From Pseudomonas sp. PDM05 (lineage in GTDB: Bacteria > Pseudomonadota > Gammaproteobacteria > Pseudomonadales > Pseudomonadaceae): a DNA stretch of 64,000 nt. The position numbers and the translations under genes were made by a program. Below, in pieces: positions 26,964-35,422 of the stretch (positions are counted from its first letter, which is position 1; each line of letters starts with the position of its first letter). Below the pieces are notes generated by a model that had not been told where the DNA came from, did not search any database, and saw only the letters and a program-made list of their open reading frames with translations. Location of the stretch: NCBI RefSeq assembly GCF_014851685.1, contig NZ_JACVAC010000007.1, forward strand, positions 62,001 to 126,000, given 5' to 3'.

Positions 26964-28978
26964 TTTACGATCACCATGATTGGTTGTTTGGTGTCCGGAT
27001 CGATCTGCACCCGGCCGGCGTTCAAAAGGTAATAGGAGCCTTCCTTGCCCGGAACTGGCGACAATGGCATGTCCTCCAGCTGACTCACCGGGATTTTGCT
27101 GGTCTTGGCCATGCCCTCGATCTGCATGTCAACGGACTTATTGAAGGCATCATCGGCCATGCCGTAAGGCTTGATCACCCTGGCCCCTGCTCGCTCAGCA
27201 ACACCCCCGGTTGCCATGTCGAACGCGGCTTGGGATGTCTTGCTATCGAGGTCGTCGCCCTCGTCATACTTCAAACCCTTCGCCGCCGCAGTGCCTGCAT
27301 ACAGCGATTTGAATGCCAGATAGGCCTGTTCGCGCTGCGGGGTGCCCGGTACAAGCGATGCGCCGGCATGCTCATCGAAAGCCTCGCGGAAGAACTTGTC
27401 CTTCGGCAGTGGCACCGACTTGTCGGCCAGCACCTTGGCCCCCGACAGCAGCGTGCGGGGAACGTCGGTTCCGTCGGCGCCCTTGAGCCCACGGAACTGG
27501 GCCATACCGGCAAGCGTGGCGATAGGGTCGTCAGCCACCAACGGCTTAATGGCGGCGGAAAAGTCAGCGCCCGACGGGGATGATGCGGCGATAGCGCCGA
27601 ATAGCTGCAGCTTTGTCCCGTCGTCGGCCTGCTTGATCAGCGATGACAGCATCGTCTGCTCTTCCGGCTTCCACGGGTTGCGGGCAACCTCTGGGCCGTA
27701 AGCCTTGCGCACAGAGTTCACCACGTCGAATCGGTCGGCGATCTGCTCGCCCAACTTCTGCTGACCTTCCGGCGTGGTAATGCCCGAAACGTCCAGTGGT
27801 GCCACATCGGCGCCGGTTCGCATTGCGTTGAAGCTGAGCGGGTTCTCTCGCATCATCTTCGTGTTGCTGTCCACGGCAGCCTGCAAGCGGTTCAGGTTGG
27901 CTTGCTCTGCCACGCTGGCGCCCTTGGACTGCATCTGCTGGCGCTGCTGGTCAATGAACTGCTGGGCGACCGCTGGAGGCTGGCGTAGCAGGCTCTGTAC
28001 CTGCGTCATTTCATTCATGCGTGTATCGAACTCGCCAGCGGCCGACGTGCCGGACAGTGCGGACTTCCACCGCTGCTGATCAGCCGGCGTTGGCGGAACG
28101 CCCGTGGCGGCCTGGCGATCCATTTGGGTCAAGACGCGCTCAGCCTTCATTTCCCGCATTTCTGCCTGGCGCTGCTGGTGTTCCTTCACCTGAAAAATTC
28201 GGCCGCTGACGGTGTTGAGCAGCTGGTTGCGCTTCTCTGGGTCAAGCTTATGGGCGTAGAAACCATCCTCGGCGGTGAGGTCATGCTCAAGCTTTTGCAG
28301 GCTCCCCACGCTTTCCCGCGCCTCAATCACCCGCTGGGTGGCATGCGTAGTCCAGTTGCCGTCCTTGAATTCCTGCTTCTTGCTGGCCCAGGCCTCGCCG
28401 AACGCCAGGCGCCCGGCAACGTCGATGTCCTCGGCATCCATGCGGGCGTTGATCTGCTCGACGTTTGCACCGGGCATGGCAGCATCCTTGCCCAGCATAT
28501 CCATGCGGGAGGTCAGATCGCTTTGAGCTGCCAGGATTCTGCCTTTGCTTACTGCTTCTTGCACTTTGCCCAATCCACGCACCTGCATGCGCTTAAGGAC
28601 ATTTCCCATTTCTCCCTTCTGAGCATCGTCAAGACCTGGCGTTTCCAGCGGATCAAGCTTCGATACTGCCGACGCATAAGCTTCCGGGGCTTTCTCATAG
28701 CTCAGCTTGCCGGTGCGCATCTGCTCATCAAGGTCAGTAGCGATAGTGGTGATTTGCGACTCTCGATCGATTAGCGCGTTGTCAGCCTTAACCCTTGCAA
28801 GCGCTTGATTTTCCTTGTTTATATTGTCAAGAACGCCAAGCGCGGCGTTTTGTACGGTGCTTGCCGCCTGCTGCGCGGCCTGGGCCTCACCACGGTTGTC
28901 TACGGTGATGACGCGGTTTTGCGGTGCCTCAGGCACAGCACGGGCCTGCGCGAAGTTACCCAGCGGAATCTGTGCCAT
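26960..28978 (-). CDS. Internal virion protein candidate (672 aa)
   Basis: A 672-aa, strongly helical soluble protein (MAQIPLGNFAQARAVPEAP...) with long charged Gln/Ala-rich segments. It overlaps its neighbours by 1 bp (TGATG) and 4 bp (ATGA) and lies between the gp14-like small internal protein and the 635-aa protein. By podovirus gene order it should be a gp15-like core protein ejected with the genome. Confidence 0.6.
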   Translation of the reverse strand: MAQIPLGNFAQARAVPEAPQNRVITVDNRGEAQAAQQAASTVQNAALGVLDNINKENQALARVKADNALIDRESQITTIATDLDEQMRTGKLSYEKAPEAYASAVSKLDPLETPGLDDAQKGEMGNVLKRMQVRGLGKVQEAVSKGRILAAQSDLTSRMDMLGKDAAMPGANVEQINARMDAEDIDVAGRLAFGEAWASKKQEFKDGNWTTHATQRVIEARESVGSLQKLEHDLTAEDGFYAHKLDPEKRNQLLNTVSGRIFQVKEHQQRQAEMREMKAERVLTQMDRQAATGVPPTPADQQRWKSALSGTSAAGEFDTRMNEMTQVQSLLRQPPAVAQQFIDQQRQQMQSKGASVAEQANLNRLQAAVDSNTKMMRENPLSFNAMRTGADVAPLDVSGITTPEGQQKLGEQIADRFDVVNSVRKAYGPEVARNPWKPEEQTMLSSLIKQADDGTKLQLFGAIAASSPSGADFSAAIKPLVADDPIATLAGMAQFRGLKGADGTDVPRTLLSGAKVLADKSVPLPKDKFFREAFDEHAGASLVPGTPQREQAYLAFKSLYAGTAAAKGLKYDEGDDLDSKTSQAAFDMATGGVAERAGARVIKPYGMADDAFNKSVDMQIEGMAKTSKIPVSQLEDMPLSPVPGKEGSYYLLNAGRVQIDPDTKQPIMVIVK

Positions 28979-29496
28979 CAGCCTGCCCCCCCAACTTTTG
29001 GAACGGTCGCGTTATTGCCTGCCGCCGATGCCTTCCAGGCCATGCCCGCTTGGGCACCGGCAGACAGCACGGTGCCGATGGACTGCGCGTTTGCAGCGCC
29101 GCGCGCCTGGGTACCAGCCAGCGAATAGTTGCTGGAGTCGACATAGCCACGGGCCTTCTGGTTTTGTCCGTTGAAGATGGTAAGCGCCGCATCCTCTTCG
29201 GCGTTGCCGATGATTTCCTCGTTGATGTTGATGGCGGTGCCGGCGCCAGTCTCCACGCCCGAGGCCGCCAACGCGGCATTGGCCTCGCTGGCCTGATTGC
29301 GCGCCAGGCGACGGATACGGTCGGCCTGCACCACGGCGGCGCTGGCCGCTGCATCTGCATCGCTTTGCGCCTGATCCGACTGGGCATTGGCATTGAGCTG
29401 GGCCTGCTTGCCCGACTGCTGGGTGGTGTAAACCGAATACACGGTCGCCGCCGCCATTGCCGCGTAAGCCGCGGCACCTACTGCTCCTACAGCCAT
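28978..29496 (-). CDS. Small internal virion protein, gp14-like
   Basis: A 172-aa protein with a hydrophobic Ala-rich N terminus (VGAVGAAAYAAMAAATVY) followed by an Ala/Gln/Asp helix. This is the composition and size of T7 gp14-type internal proteins (196 aa) that enter the outer membrane on infection. It is coupled to the 672-aa gene and 1 bp from the GNAT gene. Confidence 0.6.
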   Translation of the reverse strand: MAVGAVGAAAYAAMAAATVYSVYTTQQSGKQAQLNANAQSDQAQSDADAAASAAVVQADRIRRLARNQASEANAALAASGVETGAGTAININEEIIGNAEEDAALTIFNGQNQKARGYVDSSNYSLAGTQARGAANAQSIGTVLSAGAQAGMAWKASAAGNNATVPKVGGAG

Positions 29497-29497
29497 A

Positions 29498-29944
29498 TCA
29501 AATCTCCATCATCAAAAGCGGGCCGATGTTGCGAAAGCCCTGTGACTGGTAAAGCTCGGTGGTTCCCTCAACGCTGACTCCGGTTCCGATCCCCATGTAA
29601 ATCTGCTTCGCGCCTTTGATTTTTGCCCACTCCTTGAACGCCTGAATCAGCCGGATTGCAGTGATCCCATGGCGCTTGGATGGATCTATGAAAAGCGTGT
29701 AGTCGTAAGCGATCAGGTCGTTGCTGAACCACTGATCAATCACTCCGGCGACCAGCCCCCCCACCACCTCGCCTCGAATTTCAGCAACGAATGCGACACC
29801 CTGCTGACCGTTTATCAGCTCATGCAGGAAGGCAGCCGACTTGTCCGGGCAGAAACTCATGGTGGAATAACTGGTGGTGGCGTGCAGCAGCGTGCCCAGC
29901 TCGATCAGCCGGGGTACGTCGGAGTGCTTGGCGGGCCGGATCAT
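29498..29944 (-). CDS. GNAT-fold acetyltransferase-like virion-cluster protein
   Basis: A 148-aa GNAT-family protein: MIRPAKHSDVPRLIEL at the start and YTLFIDPSKRHGITAIRLIQAF as the acetyl-CoA-binding motif-A region, followed by YQSQGFRNIGP. It lies between tail tube B and the gp14-like protein, the position of T7 gp13, a family with GNAT-like relatives. The usual Q/RxxGxG/A loop is altered (RHGITA), so catalytic activity is uncertain. Confidence 0.7.
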   Translation of the reverse strand: MIRPAKHSDVPRLIELGTLLHATTSYSTMSFCPDKSAAFLHELINGQQGVAFVAEIRGEVVGGLVAGVIDQWFSNDLIAYDYTLFIDPSKRHGITAIRLIQAFKEWAKIKGAKQIYMGIGTGVSVEGTTELYQSQGFRNIGPLLMMEI

Positions 29945-29953
29945 GGGTACACC

Positions 29954-32104
29954 TCAATCATTGATGGTTATTTTTTTGATGACGTTCAGCAGGTGGAACG
30001 GCAAAGGCTGGTCTTGCTCGATAACCAGCGATGCCTGGCCACGCTCCCAGCCGAGGTTTTCCAGGCGGTGCACGCCGGTGAACAGCACAGGGGGTTTGTC
30101 GAGGATCTGGGCGCCAAGATCGCGGAACGCAATGGTCTGCCCATTGATTTTGCAGCCGATGGTTTCGAGGAATCGCAGCGATATTTCGCCGATACGCATG
30201 CTGTTGCCCTGGGCGCTGCCAGTGCTTCCCGCGACCTCTGGCGTCAAGGTCTTGATCAAGGTCTTGAAGTGCAGACCGATTGACGTGGCGAAGGCGTTTC
30301 TTGGGATGGTTACCTGGCCGCCGGTAACGAGCTGCTGCTGCATCACAACGCCGTCGGCAACGATGTCGACCATCTTCCCTTCAAGATGCGCCAGGCCGCC
30401 CCAGGTGGACGCACCGGAGACGCTGGTGGCATTCACGCCGGAGTCGACTTGTACATCTGCAACAAACCGTTCGATGTAGCGAACGTTCTGCCCATTGATA
30501 TTGCGCCGAACCACTACCCACACCTGATCACCGTTCTCTGTGGGGATTGACGCGGCTGATTCGAAAGCGCCATCGGTGATCTGCCTGGCCCAGCCGATAA
30601 CGTCCTGGTCCCGGTCCACGGTCATGGTGGCCAGCATGCCGTCAGCCCTGACCAAATACAGGATGGATTCGGGCTCTTGCTGGTAGGCCATGTCGATGAT
30701 GCCGGACTTGGTTGCATGCTCGGACAGCACGGACATATCGGGCGATCCGAAGGTGTCGGAATCGTACTTGTAGGCCATGGCGCGCAACTTGCGGCCGGCG
30801 CGCTGAACAAAGTACAGCTCGTTGCCGATCCGTACCGGACGGACCTTGTTGCAGCCGTAAACCGATGGGTTCTTGGCGCGGATGTTGGTCGGCGTGATGG
30901 CCTTCTCTACGCCGCCGCTCACCGTGAACTCGCCGCCGTAGGTCAGCGGGATCAGGGCGTTGATCTGGCCGATGTGCAGGATTGGGTTGATCTGGTCCGA
31001 CGACAGGTTGTAGGAGATTGCGTCGTCGTCCTTGGTGCCCAGTTCGAAGTTCAGGTACTCACCGGTGCGCGATTCCCATATGGTCTGCGGGAAGTTTGGC
31101 GATCCGCCGAGGGCAAGACGCTGCTCATACAGCGTGCCAGCCCCTGGATAGCCGTCAATGTCGTTCCATACCGACGCCTCAAGTGACCAAGCGTTTGCCG
31201 GTGACGCGACGGCCGATGTCGGCGCTGAACGGATGACGCCTGATGCCACTGTAGCGCTGGTGTAGGTGATGATCTCCAGCAGCCCGCCGTTGATCTTGAC
31301 GAACTTGCCAATGTCGTTGGCGCGCCAGCCAGCAGCCCCAAGCGTCATGCTGACGGATGCACCCACGGGAGTGGCGGCGCTCAGTGTGTTGGTGGTCTGC
31401 GGCGAGCCCTTCAAGGACCAGGTCGGGCGCGTGGTTGCGCTGAAAGCATTGGTCACTTCAACCGTGGCCACCGTGGCACTGGTTACCGCCGTGACCTTCG
31501 CCACGCCGCCGCCCGACCAGATTTCGCGCCCAACGTCAGCAGCAAGGAATGCAGCTTCAGACGCCGTCACAGTACGACCAGTGCCGGCTGCCGGGTTGTC
31601 GATGGTGATCGCGGTCAGGAAGTCGATGCCCTTCTCGTCGAACGGCTTGGTTACGAACGGGGCCGGGGCCAGGCTCCACTCGGTATTGGTGATGCGTCGC
31701 AGGCGGTAGACGGGCACCGTGTTGCAAAAGATGAACATGGTGTCCGCGCCCTGCACATAGTCCAGGCGGTCCAGGATCGTGTGCGCGTACGGGCTGGGAA
31801 GCTCGATCCCGCTGTAGGTGCCGTCGGCGAAGTGGATGCGCACATACAGGTCACCCATCTCAACCATGTACGCCTGGGCCGCGTTGAACACGTACGGCAC
31901 CAGACGGCAGTTTTTATCTGGGTACTTGGTGGGCGAACACATCAGCGTGCCATTCCGGCGAACCGCGCCGCCGTGGATCACTGGCCAGGCGTTTTGGATG
32001 ATCTCGGCGCCGTTCTGATACCGAGCAATATCGACGCGCCCCAGCATGCGCGGGGAAACCTCACCGGCGGTGAAGTTGGTTTGATTCAGAGTGAGGCGAG
32101 CCAT
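29954..32104 (-). CDS. Tail tubular protein B (nozzle)
   Basis: A 716-aa protein starting MARLTLNQTNFTAGEVSPRM, the typical opening of podovirus tail-tube B/nozzle proteins (T7 gp12, 794 aa). It is beta-rich throughout and forms the distal tail tube. It overlaps tail tube A by 1 bp, as in T7-like gene order. Confidence 0.85.
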   Translation of the reverse strand: MARLTLNQTNFTAGEVSPRMLGRVDIARYQNGAEIIQNAWPVIHGGAVRRNGTLMCSPTKYPDKNCRLVPYVFNAAQAYMVEMGDLYVRIHFADGTYSGIELPSPYAHTILDRLDYVQGADTMFIFCNTVPVYRLRRITNTEWSLAPAPFVTKPFDEKGIDFLTAITIDNPAAGTGRTVTASEAAFLAADVGREIWSGGGVAKVTAVTSATVATVEVTNAFSATTRPTWSLKGSPQTTNTLSAATPVGASVSMTLGAAGWRANDIGKFVKINGGLLEIITYTSATVASGVIRSAPTSAVASPANAWSLEASVWNDIDGYPGAGTLYEQRLALGGSPNFPQTIWESRTGEYLNFELGTKDDDAISYNLSSDQINPILHIGQINALIPLTYGGEFTVSGGVEKAITPTNIRAKNPSVYGCNKVRPVRIGNELYFVQRAGRKLRAMAYKYDSDTFGSPDMSVLSEHATKSGIIDMAYQQEPESILYLVRADGMLATMTVDRDQDVIGWARQITDGAFESAASIPTENGDQVWVVVRRNINGQNVRYIERFVADVQVDSGVNATSVSGASTWGGLAHLEGKMVDIVADGVVMQQQLVTGGQVTIPRNAFATSIGLHFKTLIKTLTPEVAGSTGSAQGNSMRIGEISLRFLETIGCKINGQTIAFRDLGAQILDKPPVLFTGVHRLENLGWERGQASLVIEQDQPLPFHLLNVIKKITIND

Positions 32105-32691
32105 TACCAGTAACTCCCGAAGCGCGCGGCATAAAGACGCTCGTCGCCCATCGTTTGCGGCGGATCTTCCTGGCCATCTACGGACCTTGCACGACGCAGC
32201 ATCAGCTCAAGCTTTTGCTCTTCACCGGCCTGCTTTGCGCTCGACTGAGTGACTGGGTATGCAAGCGCCGCACACATTGCCTGCGTGGCGAGCGCAACCA
32301 AGTGAGCATCCCAGGTACTTTCTACCTCGTTGCGAAACACGTAGCGCAGCTCCAGCACCGTTGTGCTGGCCTGGATGGTTCGGCCCTCGACCAGGTAATC
32401 GATCTGTTGGCCGCTAGTGCCAACCTCCAGCACGCGGGAGAAGTCGGCCGGCAGCTCAAATGCGTGTGAATAACCGAAGGCAGGAGCCTCAGCATCAGGG
32501 GCCAACACAACCCGCTTGATGCAGCAGTTCCATGGGTGCGAGCGCAGGAGGTCGTCCCGCACGGTGGGGTAAAGGTTTGAACACAGCTTGGCCCGATCCA
32601 GATTTGTTTGGTCGGCAAAGTCGTTGATGGTCTGCGAACCCAGCATCAGCAGCGCGTTAGAGCAGATTGAAACGCCAGTGGCCATTGCCAA
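32104..32691 (-). CDS. Tail tubular protein A (adaptor)
   Basis: 195 aa, close to T7 gp11 (196 aa), with the family features ICSNALLMLGSQTINDF, the YPTVRDDLLRSHPWNCCIKR helix and an FSRVLEVG segment. It connects portal and nozzle. It is preceded by a strong terminator that separates it from the capsid cluster. Confidence 0.88.
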   Translation of the reverse strand: MAMATGVSICSNALLMLGSQTINDFADQTNLDRAKLCSNLYPTVRDDLLRSHPWNCCIKRVVLAPDAEAPAFGYSHAFELPADFSRVLEVGTSGQQIDYLVEGRTIQASTTVLELRYVFRNEVESTWDAHLVALATQAMCAALAYPVTQSSAKQAGEEQKLELMLRRARSVDGQEDPPQTMGDERLYAARFGSYW

Positions 32692-32700
32692 CCTCCAGAT

Positions 32701-32727
32701 AAAAAGACCGGGGCGCGCGGCCCCGGT
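32701..32727 (-). terminator. Intrinsic terminator after the capsid cluster
   Basis: On the minus strand a GC-rich stem ACCGGGGC...GCCCCGGT (32707-32727) is followed by TCTTTTT. It lies between the 153-aa capsid-associated gene and tail tube A, analogous in position to the T7 terminator after the capsid gene. Confidence 0.85.
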
Positions 32728-32759
32728 AAATGATTTGCCATCCTTGGCGGCCTGTGAAA

Positions 32760-33221
32760 TCAGTTTTGACCGGCGTACAGAGCAACCAAGGTGATGACCT
32801 GACCGGCTGGCAACCCGGCACCGGCAACAACAGAGCGCAACTCACTGGTATCGGTTGCATCGCCAGGCTTGACCACGGTCACTTCGGCCAATGCGCCGTT
32901 GGTGAACTGGGCTTCGGCTGGCAGCTTGGCGGCAGTGGCAACGGATGCGGCTGCCATGTAGCGGGCCGGCGCGACAGGGTCGCCCAGGTTGATTGTCGAA
33001 GATGCGGTGCCAGCAGCGCAGAAGATGGCGCTACCAGGCATCAGGCGCGCACCGAGTGGCAGGTAACCCCACGAAATCACATCGGCGATAGCCAGCCCAC
33101 CAGTAGGCACGGTGTAGGTGCTGACAAAAACCTGAATGTCTGCGCCTTGCAGATTCGGTTTAACCAGGGTTTGCGGGAAGGCCACTCGGGCCGCCGCAAG
33201 ACTTGCGAGAACTGTTGCCAT
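32760..33221 (-). CDS. Capsid-cluster protein, possible head decoration
   Basis: A 153-aa Ala/Val/Thr-rich, beta-type protein with no charged domain, directly downstream of the major capsid gene and sealed by a terminator. Composition and position suggest a decoration or head-completion protein. No named family is recognised. Confidence 0.6.
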   Translation of the reverse strand: MATVLASLAAARVAFPQTLVKPNLQGADIQVFVSTYTVPTGGLAIADVISWGYLPLGARLMPGSAIFCAAGTASSTINLGDPVAPARYMAAASVATAAKLPAEAQFTNGALAEVTVVKPGDATDTSELRSVVAGAGLPAGQVITLVALYAGQN

Positions 33222-33269
33222 GTTGAAAGCTCCTGAATCAATGGGGGAAGAAGGCGAAACCAGCGACCC

Positions 33270-34133
33270 TTACGGATCGTTGGCCGCGATTTCCACTACC
33301 TTCTCTTCTTCCACCCGCACAGAGCCGATGGACATTTTCGCGTAGATACGCACGTTGAAGCCCTTGCCTGGATCTGGGCCAACGTTGCGCTGGATGTCCG
33401 CGCCGGTACCCAGCACCACGCCGGACTTGGCGTATGCGTAGCAGAAGCGAGTGGCGCCGGATTTCGGCAGGCGCTCAGACGGAACCCAGGTGAAGCCCAT
33501 CCACTTGCCCTTGAGCGTTCCGCTCTGGAGCATCTGGGCCGCCAGGAAGTCAGCGGATGTAAGGGTGGTGTCTGCCAGAATGTCGTTCAGCGCCTGGGCG
33601 TGATAAACCATGAACAGCTCTTCGCCGCCTTCCTCGTCAGCCTCGTTCAGGCGGAACATTTTTTTCGCCTGAATGATTTTTGTCTTGGTCAGGCCGGTAC
33701 CGCCGACGGCAATTTTCTGGGAGGCCGGCAGGATGATGCCGCCAGTGGTCGCACGGGAACTGCCACCTAGCGAGCTGATGATCACGTCATCCTTGGCGCG
33801 GTTCAGCGAGGACACCATTGCCTTGACGTAGTCCGAAGTCGGGTCAACCAACATACGGATCTTGTCTTGGTCATCGACCATGTCGCCGTCTTCCCAGTCG
33901 TAGAGGTCCACGTACCGGGTGCTGTGCGGTTGGTCGTTGATTGGGGTGTCGCCATGGCGCTGGGTGCGACGGGTCGCGGTGCGCTGACCAAGGCGGTTAA
34001 CCGATTTGGACATGCCGACGATGTTTGGTTCGAGGGTTACAGTCGATTCCAGGCGGGAGGTGGCCTGTTGAGCGACATGCATGAAGTTGTCAGCGAACTG
34101 CTGAACAAAGGCTTCGGTGATTTGCTGGGACAT
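33270..34133 (-). CDS. Major capsid protein
   Basis: A 287-aa protein starting MSQQITEAFVQQFADNFMHV, typical of the BPP-1/BcepC6B-type podovirus capsid family. It follows the scaffold gene and a 198-bp structured leader. The start is set at the Met after the leader; a 16-codon extension upstream runs into the leader hairpins. The fold should be HK97-like. The gene is likely strongly expressed. Confidence 0.82.
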   Translation of the reverse strand: MSQQITEAFVQQFADNFMHVAQQATSRLESTVTLEPNIVGMSKSVNRLGQRTATRRTQRHGDTPINDQPHSTRYVDLYDWEDGDMVDDQDKIRMLVDPTSDYVKAMVSSLNRAKDDVIISSLGGSSRATTGGIILPASQKIAVGGTGLTKTKIIQAKKMFRLNEADEEGGEELFMVYHAQALNDILADTTLTSADFLAAQMLQSGTLKGKWMGFTWVPSERLPKSGATRFCYAYAKSGVVLGTGADIQRNVGPDPGKGFNVRIYAKMSIGSVRVEEEKVVEIAANDP

Positions 34134-34331
34134 GCGGTGCACTCCAATGCAGATAAGGGATTGCCTGCCGGGTGTCCGCATCGCGGGCCGGTATTACCTG
34201 GCGTGCATCGGCTTTGCTGCGCCTCGGGGCTTTCCGGGTGTCTGCGTGCCATCGCAGGCCGGCCCATTGCTGGGATGCCTGCGATGTTTGTGCATGGGGG
34301 GTGTCGGTTTCCCGACTATTTGATGCATGGA
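34134..34331 (-). promoter_or_regulatory. Structured leader of the capsid gene
   Basis: The 198-bp gap between scaffold and capsid has an inverted repeat CATCGCAGGC (34250-34259)/GCCTGCGATG (34277-34286). It also has a near-duplicated block (GGGTGTCCGC/GGGTGTCTGC and CATCGCGGGCCGG/CATCGCAGGCCGG) and motif copy 3 at 34302-34321. It probably shapes capsid mRNA level or stability. Confidence 0.5.
34302..34321 (-). repeat. Late-operon hairpin motif, copy 3
   Basis: AAATAGTCGGGAAACCGACA on the minus strand with a perfect 5-bp stem and GAAA loop, upstream of the capsid gene. Confidence 0.8.
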
Positions 34332-35180
34332 TTACAGGCGGGGTTGAGGCTTGCCGAACTTCTGGTTGTACATGCCGTCCAGTTGCGCCTGGATGCCTTT
34401 ACGCTTCGGATCGTGTACGGGCAACGCCTGCAACTGGCTACGCAGCTCGGATGTCTTCACAGCAAAATCCGCCTCGCTGACCTGGGCGCCGCCATTGATG
34501 GCGCTGTCTTCCTTGAGTTCCTTGCCGATGTTGGCGGTGAAGGCGATGAAGTCCGGGTCTGTGCCGAACTTCGCATTCAGTGCCGCGTAGTTGCCCGGCT
34601 TGCCCGGCTCACTGGCGAACGCGTTGGCTGCTCGAAACGAAGACTGAATGTTGGTAGTCATGGACTGGTCGTCAGCCCAAACAGTCTTGAGCGCAGCAGT
34701 GCAGTCCTGAACACTCAGTTGACCGGCGCCCTCGATCAGGCCGGGCGCCGCCTTCATGTACTCGCCGATCACGTACTGGACCTGGTCATTGGTCAGGCCC
34801 TTGGCGTGCGCGCCCTTCAAAAACGACTGCGTGTCAGGGTCGGCCTTGAATTCATCCCAGTTGAAGCCCTCGACGCCTTCCAGCTTGACCGCGTATTCCT
34901 CGGCGGTCTTGGGCGGCACGTCGCCAGAACCCAGGCGGGTCTCAAGGTGCTTGTAGGACTCGGCCAGCTTGCGGCTGGATTGGTCGAGGTCCAGCGAGCC
35001 GTCTTCCTTGACCACGCGGTACTTCTCGGGGATGAAGTCGGTGGTGTTGGCGCCGCTATCCAGAACGGAGCCAGTAGGCGCTGGGGCTTGCGCAGGCGCT
35101 GCCGGGGTGGACGGGTCGCCACCCTCGCCAGTTTCGGCCATGTAGAAGTGGCCCAGGCGGCCATGGATAAACATGTTCAT
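34332..35180 (-). CDS. Capsid scaffolding protein
   Basis: A 282-aa acidic protein with a Pro/Ala-rich N-terminal linker (about 20-40), a helical core and a basic C-terminal tail (QKFGKPQPRL), the layout of podovirus scaffolds such as T7 gp9. GAGGA precedes the ATG by 6 bp. It lies between the Bbp19-like and capsid genes and directs procapsid assembly. Confidence 0.82.
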   Translation of the reverse strand: MNMFIHGRLGHFYMAETGEGGDPSTPAAPAQAPAPTGSVLDSGANTTDFIPEKYRVVKEDGSLDLDQSSRKLAESYKHLETRLGSGDVPPKTAEEYAVKLEGVEGFNWDEFKADPDTQSFLKGAHAKGLTNDQVQYVIGEYMKAAPGLIEGAGQLSVQDCTAALKTVWADDQSMTTNIQSSFRAANAFASEPGKPGNYAALNAKFGTDPDFIAFTANIGKELKEDSAINGGAQVSEADFAVKTSELRSQLQALPVHDPKRKGIQAQLDGMYNQKFGKPQPRL

Positions 35181-35182
35181 CG

Positions 35183-35422
35183 TTATTCCTCTTGCTCGTT
35201 GGGATCGGCTTGGACGCCGTTGGCGCGGTTGATGCGGTTTACAACGTGGTCGAGGACTTCACGGGCCCCGGCCTGCTTGTACGTGGTGAGAATTGCGTCG
35301 ATGCCGCCGACGGTGCAGGCGTTCTTGGCGAAGCGCTGAATCAGCAGCTCCAGCACGATGCGGCCTTCGTGGTGGTCCTCGAATACGCGCTTGAACATCG
35401 CGTCGATCTGCTCGGGGGTCAT
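35183..35422 (-). CDS. Bbp19-like small phage protein
   Basis: A 79-aa protein with MFKRVFEDHHEGRIVLELLI, resembling the small Bbp19-type proteins found next to the portal/scaffold genes of BPP-1-like phages. It overlaps the portal stop by 4 bp. Function unknown. Confidence 0.65.
   Translation of the reverse strand: MTPEQIDAMFKRVFEDHHEGRIVLELLIQRFAKNACTVGGIDAILTTYKQAGAREVLDHVVNRINRANGVQADPNEQEE

Noticed and set aside
33867..35339. 490-aa plus-strand frame opposite capsid and scaffold
   Set aside because: Spans two real genes and their leader; shadow composition.
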